From assembly GCA_002448875.1 (NCBI GenBank), contig DKAS01000214.1:20498-50114 (forward strand): 29,617 nucleotides of DNA, in the 5' to 3' direction. Position 1 is the first letter of the stretch. Each line of letters begins with the position of its first letter. Both the position numbers and the translations under genes were made by a program. Positions 13,907-21,602 of this stretch are shown in pieces. Below the pieces are notes generated by a model. It searched no databases. It worked only from the letters and a program-made list of their open reading frames with translations, and was not told the DNA's origin. The stretch is from Proteobacteria bacterium UBA6920 (GTDB lineage: Bacteria > Pseudomonadota > Gammaproteobacteria > SG8-11).

Positions 13907-15406
13907 GTGGACGCCGCCGTGTATTCCCCCGTGTTGTCCGGGCAACTGCGCCGGCGTCCACTGGCCCTTGCCCTGGCCGGCCTGCTGCTGTTCGTTCCAT
14001 TGTTTCGCGCCGCTAATCGCCCTTTACCATTGATGCTGGCGGAGCTGGCGGCGCTGGTGGTGGCCGCCTACTGGTTGTTTTACCTGCGTGGTTTCCTGCG
14101 CCTTGACCCTGCGCTGCGCATCGCCCTGGCAGCGCTGCTGGCCTATCCTTTGTTGTATCTGCTGCCCTTGCCGTTTGCCTGGTGGTCCGCCTTGCCGGGG
14201 CGCGCGGACTACGCCACTACCCTGATGCTGCTGGAATATCACGGTAGTCATGCAGCGTCGCTGCTGGCCGCGCAGACCGAACTGGCCTGGCTGGCTCTGC
14301 TGCCGCCGCTGACCGTGTTCGCTGCCGTTCTGCTGCTGGACGTGGCAAGAGTTCGCAAGCTGCTGCTGCTTTTCCTTGGCGTCGCCGTGGGGGAAGCCTG
14401 TCTGGGGCTGCTGCAATACGGTGACGGTCCGGACAGTATTTTGCGTCTGGGCGGCCTGCAAACACCCAGTGCTGTGGGTACTTACGTCAACCGCAATCAC
14501 CTGGCGGGTCTGCTGGAAATGGCCTTGCCCGTTGCCCTGGCTTTGCTGGCGGCGACCGTAGGCCGGGGACGGGCGCAATTGAGTTACACCCGCAACTTGA
14601 AGGAAAAGTCCCTGGAATTCATCAATCGCTATTCACACCATGCACTGGTGCATGCGCTGGCGGCTTCACTGCTGTTGCTGGGGCTGGTATTCACCCAGTC
14701 GCGCACCGGCGTTGCTCTGGGCATGGTGGCAATCGCCCTGTCGGTGTTTGCCTATGCCCGCCGTCTGGGCGGCAGCAATGTTTTCGGTATGGTGGGCAGC
14801 GTAGTCGCCGCTGCCATCGGTCTGGCTTTGCTCGCGGGATTGGCGCCCGTGCTGCAGCGCTTTACCGAGGATCCGCTGGTCGACGCGCGCTGGGAGATTT
14901 TCAGCAGCAGCTTGCGCGGTGTTGGTCAGTTTTTTCCAGTGGGCAGCGGCCCCGGCACCTATCCCTATGTGTTTGTCCACTTTCAGGACAAGATCACCGA
15001 GTTCGTCAATCACGCGCACAACGATTATATAGAATGGTTATTTGAGGGCGGTCTGCTCGCCGCGCTGCTGCTGGCCTATGGTTTTTTCCTTTATCTGCGC
15101 CAGTGGCCCCGGTTGTGGGAGAAAGGGCGATGGAGCCAGTTTCGCTTCATGCAAATCGGCGCCGGTATCGGCGCCGGGGTACTGCTGCTGCACGGCTTAA
15201 CCGACTTCAATCTGCATATACCCGCCAACAGTCTTTATTGCGCTTTTCTGCTGGCGGTATTCCTGCATCCCGCGGATGAGGTGGATGCGCCGGTCCGACC
15301 GGCGGCGGGACCGACCCTGCCGATCAGTGCCGGAACGTTGCCGCCGTCATCCTTGCCGGTCTTCGATCCGGCGCAATCACCCAGGAATCCTTTTCTCGAC
15401 GAATGA
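13907..15406 (+). CDS. O-antigen ligase/polymerase family (Wzy/WaaL-like) membrane protein
   Basis: 499 residues from the GTG at 13907. The frame opens earlier, at 13835, inside the preceding gene, but that would give an overlapping low-complexity start. It has about ten to twelve transmembrane helices. The Wzy_C-type segments are visible: YVNRNHLAGLLEMALP, FTQSRTGVALGM, then the large periplasmic loop with GSGPGTYPYVF and FVNHAHNDYIEWLFEGG, and the closing GLTDFNLHIPAN. The loop arginine and histidine are the usual functional residues. It should polymerise or ligate lipid-linked repeat units in the inner membrane. It closes the operon. No Wzx flippase or priming transferase is in the window. 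Confidence 0.88.
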   Translation: MDAAVYSPVLSGQLRRRPLALALAGLLLFVPLFRAANRPLPLMLAELAALVVAAYWLFYLRGFLRLDPALRIALAALLAYPLLYLLPLPFAWWSALPGRADYATTLMLLEYHGSHAASLLAAQTELAWLALLPPLTVFAAVLLLDVARVRKLLLLFLGVAVGEACLGLLQYGDGPDSILRLGGLQTPSAVGTYVNRNHLAGLLEMALPVALALLAATVGRGRAQLSYTRNLKEKSLEFINRYSHHALVHALAASLLLLGLVFTQSRTGVALGMVAIALSVFAYARRLGGSNVFGMVGSVVAAAIGLALLAGLAPVLQRFTEDPLVDARWEIFSSSLRGVGQFFPVGSGPGTYPYVFVHFQDKITEFVNHAHNDYIEWLFEGGLLAALLLAYGFFLYLRQWPRLWEKGRWSQFRFMQIGAGIGAGVLLLHGLTDFNLHIPANSLYCAFLLAVFLHPADEVDAPVRPAAGPTLPISAGTLPPSSLPVFDPAQSPRNPFLDE

Positions 15407-15417
15407 AACCGTGATTG

Positions 15418-15436
15418 TTCAGGGATGTTCCCTGAA
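15418..15436. terminator. Possible hairpin between the convergent polymerase and mobA genes
   Basis: TTCAGGGA-TGT-TCCCTGAA forms an 8-bp stem with a 3-base loop, 12 bases after the polymerase stop and covering the last codons of mobA. No T run follows on either strand, so it may be a weak or Rho-assisted terminator. Confidence 0.4.
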
Positions 15437-16000
15437 GGCCGCCAATTCACTATTGGAGTTAATGTTGAGAAAGGCCCGCGGCTGATCGGAAAAATCCACA
15501 ACAATATGTGGTTGTTGTGTGATCCAGGCTGCAACCTGTCTTTTTCCCGAGGCCAGGTAGAGGCTCAAGGATTCCCCCAGAGACGTCGACATTAGGCTGC
15601 ATAAAGGTTGCAAGCGCTGGCCATCATGCGCCACCGCCAGACGGGCATGGTGCCGTGCCAGGTTTTGTAACAGGCGTTGTCCCAGATCCAGAGGAAACAG
15701 GGGCATGTCGCAGGGCAGGCTGAGAACATAGGGGGTGTTCACACGAGGCAGAACGGAGCAGATGCCGGCCAGGGGGCCTTGAAAACCGGGAATTTCATCC
15801 GTATGCACGGGAACGCCGAAATCAGCATAGCGTTCGAGATTGCGGTTGGCGCTGATCATGATTTGTGCACCGCATCCCGCCAGACGTTCGAGAATGCGGG
15901 CGATGAGCGGCCGGCCCGCGATCGACAACAAACCCTTGTCGCTGCCGTCAAGACGCCGCCCCTGGCCGCCGGCCAGGATGAGTACTGTGATTTGCTGCAT
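15419..16000 (-). CDS. mobA: Molybdenum cofactor guanylyltransferase
   Basis: 193 residues from the ATG at 16000; an in-frame ATG at 16015 would add five residues but has no ribosome binding site. The nucleotidyltransferase signature LAGGQGRRLDGSDKG is at residues 9-23, and the metal-binding SLPCDMPLF lies near residue 97. PLAGICSVL is also typical. MobA transfers GMP from GTP to Mo-molybdopterin to make the MGD cofactor of DMSO-reductase-family enzymes. Length fits the family (about 190-200). It sits alone and convergent to the polysaccharide operon, so it is not part of it. No molybdoenzyme is visible in the window. Confidence 0.9.
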   Translation of the reverse strand: MQQITVLILAGGQGRRLDGSDKGLLSIAGRPLIARILERLAGCGAQIMISANRNLERYADFGVPVHTDEIPGFQGPLAGICSVLPRVNTPYVLSLPCDMPLFPLDLGQRLLQNLARHHARLAVAHDGQRLQPLCSLMSTSLGESLSLYLASGKRQVAAWITQQPHIVVDFSDQPRAFLNINSNSELAAFREHP

Positions 16001-16100
16001 GTCATCCGATACCATATGTGGTGAATGTATCGGTTAGAATGGATGCTTCATCATGAATATTACGCGCACCAAGTTGCGAACACTGCAGGAACCGAAGTCG

Positions 16101-18881
16101 ATGAATATTCTACCCTTGAATTCCGCTCGCGGCCTATGTCTGGTTTGCCTTTTATTGTGTTTCGCCGTGGTGGCCCATGCTGGGGGCGTCGAGGACGGCG
16201 ATAAGGCGCTGGAGCGCGGGGACTACGCTGCCGCGTATCGGCTGTGGAAACCGCTGGCCGACAGGGGCAACGCGCCGGCGCAGGTGCGTATCGGCGATTT
16301 GTATCGCAAGGGCTGGGGGGTGCGCCGGGATTTTCAGCAGGCCTTCAGCTGGTATGAAAAAGCCGCGCGGCTCAATGATTCCGAAGGTCAATACCAGCTG
16401 GGCAGTTTGTACCGCAACGGCATGGGGACGAAAAAGAGCCTGGACGATGCGGCCAGGTGGTTCGAGCAGGCCGCCAAGCAGGGTTACGACAAGGCGGAGT
16501 TCAGCTACGGCGTCATGCTGGAAAACGGCTGGGGGGTGGATGCCGATCCGAAACGGGCGCTGATCTGGTATGGCCGCGCCGCGAAGAAGAATTATGAGCC
16601 GGCGGTAAAGCGTCTGGCGGAACTGCAACAGGACGGGGGGGTGAAGCCAGCGGTGGAAATCAAATCCGAGGCTGATATTCCGCAAATCTATACCGCTGCA
16701 CTGCGCGAAGGCAATGAGGATCAGGTCAAGACGATACTGGAGCGGGTCAAGACCGCGGACTATGAGCTCGACAAATACGGCAATACGCCGCTGCTGGTCG
16801 CCGCCCAGTACGGCCGCGACAATCTGGTGCAACTGCTGCTGGATCGCGGTGCCGATGCCAATCACGTCAATCAGCAGGGAGTCAGTGCCCTGATGCTGGC
16901 GGCCGACGCCGGCGATGTGCGTTCGCTGCGCGCCCTGTTGAAGAAAAAAGCGGATCGGGATCATCAGGATTCCCTGGGACGCAATGCGCTGATCGAAGCC
17001 ATCAGCGGCGACAAGCTGGAGGCGGTGGCGCTGCTGGTGCAGAGCGGGGCCGATGTCAACACCGCCGACAAGAAAGGCTGGACACCGGTCTATCATAGTC
17101 TGCGTAATGACAACACCCGTGCCCTAGAGCTGATGCTCAAAGCCGGTGCCAAGGTGAATATCAAGGATGTCAGCGGCGTGCCTATGCTGCACTACGTGCT
17201 GCAGCAGAAAAATTCCCAGGCCCTGGAAAAACTGCTGGCGGCCGGTGCCGACGTCAATATTACCGATGCTTCCGGGCTCAATGCCTTGATGGTGGCGGCG
17301 GATCTCGGCTTCGGCGTCAATTCGCTGCTGGCCAAGGGCGCCGATCCGCATATCAAGAACAATGAGGGCTGGACACCGCTGATGCTGGCCGCCAAAGTGG
17401 GCAGTGAAGCCTCGGTCAAGTCCCTGCTCGGCGCCGGCGCCTATGCTGATTTGCAGAACGAATACGGTGATACGGCCCTGATGCTGGCCGCCGGCAAGGG
17501 CCACAGCGGCGTGGTTTCAGTGCTGCTGAACAATAAGGCCGCGGTGGAGAGCAAGAATAAGCAGGGCTGGACCGCGTTGATGTTCGCCGCCCAGGCAGGC
17601 TCGGCGGCCACGGTGGCGGTGTTGTTGCGGGCCGGGGCCAAGATCAATGCCAGCAACACGCTGCAGGATACGCCGCTGATGCTGGCCGCCGAGCGCGGCA
17701 ACCTGGAGGCGGTGCAGTTGCTGGTGTCCAACAAGGCGGACATCAATGTCAAGAATCGGTCGGGGCACAGCGCGGTAACCCTGGCTCAGGTCAAGGGCCA
17801 GGAGCAGGTGCTGGCGTATTTGCGCAGCAAAGGCGGCATCCTGTTCAAAGTGGTGGAAGCGCCCGAACTGAAGCTGCAGCGCAAGGACATCGGTCAGCAG
17901 GAAGATCTGTTCAAGGGCTGGAACGAGCTGATGATAGCCGCTTGGAACGGCAAGGTGATGGATGTCGCCAATCTGCTGCGCTCCGGTCAGCCCAAGGACG
18001 TGCAGAATCCGGACGGCATGACGGCGTTGATGCTGGCGGTCAGCAAGGGTAATCGCGATGTCGTGGAAACCCTGCTCAATGAGCGAGTCGACGTGCACAA
18101 ACAGGCGCGCAACGGCCGCACGGCGCTGATGATCGCCATCGACGAAGGCCACTATGAGATCGCCCGCCGGCTGATCAGCGCCCGTTCCCGCCAGGATCTG
18201 GCCGACAAGCAGGGTCAGACGCCCTTGTTTTACGCGATCATGAAGAACCAGTTACCCCTGGTCAAAGAAATTCTTTCCGCTGGCGCCGATATCAACCGCC
18301 GCGCCGAAAACGGCGATACGCCGCTGGCCGAAGCCCTGAAATCCGGCACCGATGAAATCGCGGTCCATCTCATCAGCAACGGTGCTGGCATCCACTGGGC
18401 AGATGACGATGGTCGCAACATGCTGTGGCTGGCCGCCCGTTACGCCAACAATGCCGCGACCAAGCTGCTGCTGAAGAAGGGGCTGGATATCAATCATCGC
18501 CAGAACAACGGCGAGACTATCACCATGGCCGCGGTGCGCAGCGGCGACACCAAGATGGTAGACATGCTGTTTGCCGCGGGTGCGGATCTGCGTGCCACGG
18601 ACAAACAGGGCAATACCTCCCTGCACATCGCCAGTGATGTGGGCAATCTCGATCTCGTCAAGCTGTTGATCAAATCAGGTGTGGATGTCAACGAGGAGAA
18701 CGAGGCTTGGTCAACGCCGGTGCTGTTTGCCGCCGCCAAAGGCCATCTGGCGGTGGTTCAGTATCTGGTGGATCACGGCGCCAAGCTCGACGTGAAGAAC
18801 AAGATCGGCGATACACCGTTGAGCATGGCCAACAGCCGCGGTTTCAAGGACGTGGCGGCTTATATCGAGAAAAATATCTGA
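16101..18881 (+). CDS. Secreted Sel1-repeat and ankyrin-repeat protein
   Basis: 926 residues from the ATG at 16101, preceded by AGGAA and directly followed by a good signal peptide (LCLVCLLLCFAVVAHAGG); the frame also opens at 16053 without such a site. About four Sel1-like repeats (30-175: LADRGNAPAQVRIGDLY, YRNGMGTKKSLDDAARWFEQ) precede about 21 ankyrin repeats counted by their xGxTxLxxAA turns. A non-repeat insert of about 30 residues (GGILFKVVEAPELKLQRKD) follows repeat 11. This is a periplasmic or exported protein-protein interaction scaffold; no enzymatic domain is seen. Alternatives include an inhibitor or immunity-type ankyrin protein, but no toxin neighbour is present. It is a single-gene unit between mobA and the electron-transfer genes. 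Confidence 0.85.
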   Translation: MNILPLNSARGLCLVCLLLCFAVVAHAGGVEDGDKALERGDYAAAYRLWKPLADRGNAPAQVRIGDLYRKGWGVRRDFQQAFSWYEKAARLNDSEGQYQLGSLYRNGMGTKKSLDDAARWFEQAAKQGYDKAEFSYGVMLENGWGVDADPKRALIWYGRAAKKNYEPAVKRLAELQQDGGVKPAVEIKSEADIPQIYTAALREGNEDQVKTILERVKTADYELDKYGNTPLLVAAQYGRDNLVQLLLDRGADANHVNQQGVSALMLAADAGDVRSLRALLKKKADRDHQDSLGRNALIEAISGDKLEAVALLVQSGADVNTADKKGWTPVYHSLRNDNTRALELMLKAGAKVNIKDVSGVPMLHYVLQQKNSQALEKLLAAGADVNITDASGLNALMVAADLGFGVNSLLAKGADPHIKNNEGWTPLMLAAKVGSEASVKSLLGAGAYADLQNEYGDTALMLAAGKGHSGVVSVLLNNKAAVESKNKQGWTALMFAAQAGSAATVAVLLRAGAKINASNTLQDTPLMLAAERGNLEAVQLLVSNKADINVKNRSGHSAVTLAQVKGQEQVLAYLRSKGGILFKVVEAPELKLQRKDIGQQEDLFKGWNELMIAAWNGKVMDVANLLRSGQPKDVQNPDGMTALMLAVSKGNRDVVETLLNERVDVHKQARNGRTALMIAIDEGHYEIARRLISARSRQDLADKQGQTPLFYAIMKNQLPLVKEILSAGADINRRAENGDTPLAEALKSGTDEIAVHLISNGAGIHWADDDGRNMLWLAARYANNAATKLLLKKGLDINHRQNNGETITMAAVRSGDTKMVDMLFAAGADLRATDKQGNTSLHIASDVGNLDLVKLLIKSGVDVNEENEAWSTPVLFAAAKGHLAVVQYLVDHGAKLDVKNKIGDTPLSMANSRGFKDVAAYIEKNI

Positions 18882-18887
18882 TCGCGC

Positions 18888-18924
18888 CCATGGTGTGCCC
18901 GCAGCGATTGCGGGCACACCGTGG
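18888..18924. terminator. Strong hairpin between convergent ankyrin and oxidoreductase genes
   Basis: A perfect 12-bp stem GGTGTGCCCGCA / TGCGGGCACACC with a GCGAT loop, extended outward by CCA/TGG and a T-G pair. It lies between two convergent stop codons, so it can serve both. There is no T tract on either side, which weakens intrinsic termination. Confidence 0.6.
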
Positions 18925-18946
18925 CGGGGGAAAGGCCGGCGATTTC

Positions 18947-20266
18947 TCAGGCAGTGCCGTATTTGGTGTCCACTTGAATGCCGATTTTTTTCAGCATCGG
19001 AATCGGCAATACGCCGCCGGCGCTGACGATGACGATGTGGTTGGGGATTTCCAATATCTTGCCTTCCTGTTCGATGGTCACGCTTTTGGCTTTGATTTCT
19101 TTGACGTTGGAGTTAAGCAGCACGTTGATTTTCTTCTGTTTCTGCGCGGCTTCGACTTTGTCGCGGTTCTTGGGCTTGGCGCGATTGAATGAGCCGCTGC
19201 GGTAGGACAGAGTGACCGTGGTCTTGGGTTCGTCGGCGATGCTCAAGGCCGCTTCCAGGGCACTGTCGCCGCCGCCGACCACCAGCACATGCTGGCCCCG
19301 GTACTGTTCGGGGTCGATCAGCCGGTACACCACCTTGGTGGATTCCTCACCTGGAACATCGAGCTTGCGCGGCGTGCCGCGGCGGCCGATGGTGAGCAGC
19401 ACGGTGCGGGTGCGATACTCGGCTTTGGGCGTCTTGACCCGGAAACCGCCGTCGATTTGTTCCAGTTCGGTCATCGGTTCCTGGGTATGGATCTTGATGC
19501 CGGTTTGTTGCCGCGTTTTCTCCCAGAATTCCATCAGCGATTCCTTGGTGGTTTCGCGAAAGCTGATTTTGCCGACGATGGGCAGGATGGCGGGCTGGGT
19601 CATGACGATCTTGCCGCGCGGGTAGTGGGAGACGGTGCCGCCGAAGGTGTCCTGTTCGATGGTGACGGCATTCAATTTCAGCTGTTTGGCGCCCAGAGTG
19701 GCGGCGAATCCCGCCGGGCCAGCGCCGACGATCACCACATCCAGCAGTTTCCCGCCTTTACCGATGCCGGGCTTCTTGGCGATATTTTCTATGGCCTGCC
19801 GACCCTGGGTCACGGCATTGCGGATCAGGCCCATGCCGCCCAGCTCGCCGGCGATGAAGATGCCCGGGACATTGGTTTCGAACGTCGGACTGACCTGGGG
19901 AATGTCCACGCCGCGCTGTTCGGTGCCGAACACCAGGGTGATGGCGCCCACCGGGCAGGCCTCGGCGCAGGCGCCGTGGCCTATGCAGTGGGTGGGGTTG
20001 ATGAGTTCCACCCGGGTGCCGATGATGCCCAGCACATTGCCTTCCGGGCAGGCCGGTGCGCAGGTATTGCAGCCGATGCACAGGGCGGAATTGACCTTGG
20101 GGTGCAGGCTGGCGGGTTCCATCAAGCCGGCCTTCTGATTTTCTTCCAGTTCCTGTTTGTGGGCGGTTTCCCGCCGTTGGTGAACACGGGTGCGCCAGGA
20201 AATGAACATAAATACAGGAATTAAATAGAGAATTATTATAAAATAGTTCAGGATTTCTTTAGCCAT
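18947..20266 (-). CDS. Membrane-anchored FAD/NAD(P)-binding oxidoreductase with ferredoxin-type [4Fe-4S] domain
   Basis: 439 residues. An N-terminal helix (ILNYFIIILYLIPVFMFISW) anchors it to the inner membrane. A ferredoxin-like domain follows: cluster 1 ligands C63, C66, C69, C73; the second motif is C94-x2-H97-x2-C100-x3-C104, with histidine at the normal second cysteine. Next comes a segment typical of the C-terminal end of thioredoxin-reductase-like flavoproteins (TNVPGIFIAGEL, AVTQGRQAIENI, 131-162). Only then do the FAD GAGPAG motif (181-186) and the NAD(P) VVGGGDSALEAAL motif (about 300) follow. There is no CxxC active disulfide. It is divergent from the cytochrome genes. It may pass electrons between NAD(P)H or ferredoxin and the membrane cytochrome; the direction is unknown. 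Confidence 0.82.
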   Translation of the reverse strand: MAKEILNYFIIILYLIPVFMFISWRTRVHQRRETAHKQELEENQKAGLMEPASLHPKVNSALCIGCNTCAPACPEGNVLGIIGTRVELINPTHCIGHGACAEACPVGAITLVFGTEQRGVDIPQVSPTFETNVPGIFIAGELGGMGLIRNAVTQGRQAIENIAKKPGIGKGGKLLDVVIVGAGPAGFAATLGAKQLKLNAVTIEQDTFGGTVSHYPRGKIVMTQPAILPIVGKISFRETTKESLMEFWEKTRQQTGIKIHTQEPMTELEQIDGGFRVKTPKAEYRTRTVLLTIGRRGTPRKLDVPGEESTKVVYRLIDPEQYRGQHVLVVGGGDSALEAALSIADEPKTTVTLSYRSGSFNRAKPKNRDKVEAAQKQKKINVLLNSNVKEIKAKSVTIEQEGKILEIPNHIVIVSAGGVLPIPMLKKIGIQVDTKYGTA

Positions 20267-20359
20267 CAGACAAAGACCTCGTATATCACTAGAATTATTA
20301 ACTTCACTTAGATTAAATATTAATAGTTAAGCAATTGTTAATGCACACCCGTTATAAAG

Positions 20360-20409
20360 TCTTCGTACACATCAGTGGCTATTATTATGAAAAATGAGCT
20401 GTACGAAGA
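20360..20409. repeat. 10-bp perfect inverted repeat, candidate operator
   Basis: TCTTCGTACA at 20360-20369 and TGTACGAAGA at 20400-20409, arms separated by 30 bases. Each arm contains the near-palindromic core TCGTACA. Placement midway between divergent genes fits a dimeric regulator binding two sites; a long hairpin in the leader is the alternative. Confidence 0.45.
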
Positions 20410-20446
20410 AGCGTGTAATTTTGCATAATATAAGCCAGAAAATACT

Positions 20447-20476
20447 TTGTAATTGTGACGGTAAGCGCATTATAGT
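20447..20476 (+). promoter_or_regulatory. Candidate sigma70-type promoter for the cytochrome operon
   Basis: TTGTAA at 20447-20452 and TATAGT at 20471-20476 with an 18-base spacer. A second TATAGT lies 20 bases further on, within an exact repeat of CATTATAGT (20468-20476 and 20488-20496). A start near 20483 would leave a leader of about 73 bases. Confidence 0.4.
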
Positions 20477-20555
20477 AAGGGAATTATCATTATAGTGTTG
20501 GCTTTGAGTTTAATGGGCGTAAGCAGTCCTTACCGAGTTAGGAAGACATCACACT

Positions 20556-21551
20556 ATGGGATACAATAACACTGCGGCAGACCTGACGGGTGGCTTTGAA
20601 GCGGAAAAAAAGCCTGAACGGGCACGCCGCGATGGGGATGCGAAGGATGCTTCCCGGTCCGAGGGTTCTTCACGTAAATCCACAGCCAGCGAATCGCAGG
20701 TAAAGCAGGCGCAGCAGCGGGTTAAAAGCCTGGCGCGCGAAGGCGAAGTCGTGTTCGCGCTGGCGGTGATGGCGCTGTTTTTCCTCATTTTCGTCATTGG
20801 CAGAATCTACTGGCGCGAACGCTACTACACACCCGAAGAGGGTCTGGGTTATTACCTTGGCCTGGTGGGTGGGGTACTGATGCTGGTGGCCATCGCCTAT
20901 TCCATGGTCAAACGGGTACGTGCCCTGCGGGCTACCAAGTTCATGCGCCACTGGCTGCGCCTGCATATTTTTCTGGGCATAGTCGGGCCCTATATGATTC
21001 TGTTTCATTCCACCTTCCACATCGGCTCGCTCAATGGCGGCATCGCGCTGGTCTCCATGGTGCTGGTGTTCCTCAGCGGCGTGGTCGGGCGCTATCTGTA
21101 TTCACGTATCTACCTCAATCTCGATGGTACCCGCGCCCAGGCGCAGGAAGTCAGGGATGTAATGCAGTTTTTCGGCCGGCGCATCCAGTCCAAGCGCATC
21201 GAACGGTTTCAGGAAGCGGTGCTCAAGGAACCCAATGATTTGCTGCACGCCTTTTACAAACTGCTGGCCTTCAAAGTGCGCAGCATGATGGTCTGGCACG
21301 GCGTGCTGCGCGACGCGCGCAAATATGTCTATGTCATGGGTCAGCGCAAAGGCTTGAGCCGGGCGGAAACGCGGGAAAAGTACGCCGCGTTCAAGCGGGA
21401 CTTCCGTGAATACATGGCCGCCCTGCGCAAAGCTGCCCTGATGGGGGTTTACGAGAAGATATTCTCATTCTGGCGTCATGCCCACGTGCCGTTACTGTAC
21501 CTGCTGGTGATCAGCGGCATCGTGCATGTCATCGCCGTGCATATGTACTGA
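20556..21551 (+). CDS. b-type cytochrome-like / ferric-reductase-like inner-membrane protein
   Basis: 331 residues; AGGAAG lies about 10 bases ahead of the ATG. A charged cytoplasmic start (about 65 residues) precedes five predicted helices: near 68-88, 98-120, 132-152, 160-178 and 312-331. Histidines are placed like b-haem ligands: LRLH and ILFHSTFH around helix 3, and HAHVPLL plus VHVIAVH around the last helix. A long soluble loop (about 190-305, rich in Arg/Lys) separates helices 4 and 5. It could take electrons from the quinone pool or the divergent flavoprotein and hand them to the periplasmic multihaem cytochromes encoded downstream. The family is not recognised precisely, and haem binding is inferred from histidine spacing. 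Confidence 0.65.
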   Translation: MGYNNTAADLTGGFEAEKKPERARRDGDAKDASRSEGSSRKSTASESQVKQAQQRVKSLAREGEVVFALAVMALFFLIFVIGRIYWRERYYTPEEGLGYYLGLVGGVLMLVAIAYSMVKRVRALRATKFMRHWLRLHIFLGIVGPYMILFHSTFHIGSLNGGIALVSMVLVFLSGVVGRYLYSRIYLNLDGTRAQAQEVRDVMQFFGRRIQSKRIERFQEAVLKEPNDLLHAFYKLLAFKVRSMMVWHGVLRDARKYVYVMGQRKGLSRAETREKYAAFKRDFREYMAALRKAALMGVYEKIFSFWRHAHVPLLYLLVISGIVHVIAVHMY

Positions 21552-21602
21552 GAGTCAGTTGTAGTTACGCCAATTATAACCAGCCGTTTTTAATGTTCTT
21601 TG

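Larger units (their letters stand above)
20267..20555. promoter_or_regulatory. AT-rich divergent promoter region of the electron-transfer island
   Basis: 289 bases between the oxidoreductase (-) and the b-type cytochrome gene (+). The left third is very AT-rich. The centre has a perfect 10-bp inverted repeat, and the right third has a sigma70-like promoter and a duplicated CATTATAGT. No gene is seen. Shared control of both sides by one regulator is plausible. Confidence 0.6.
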
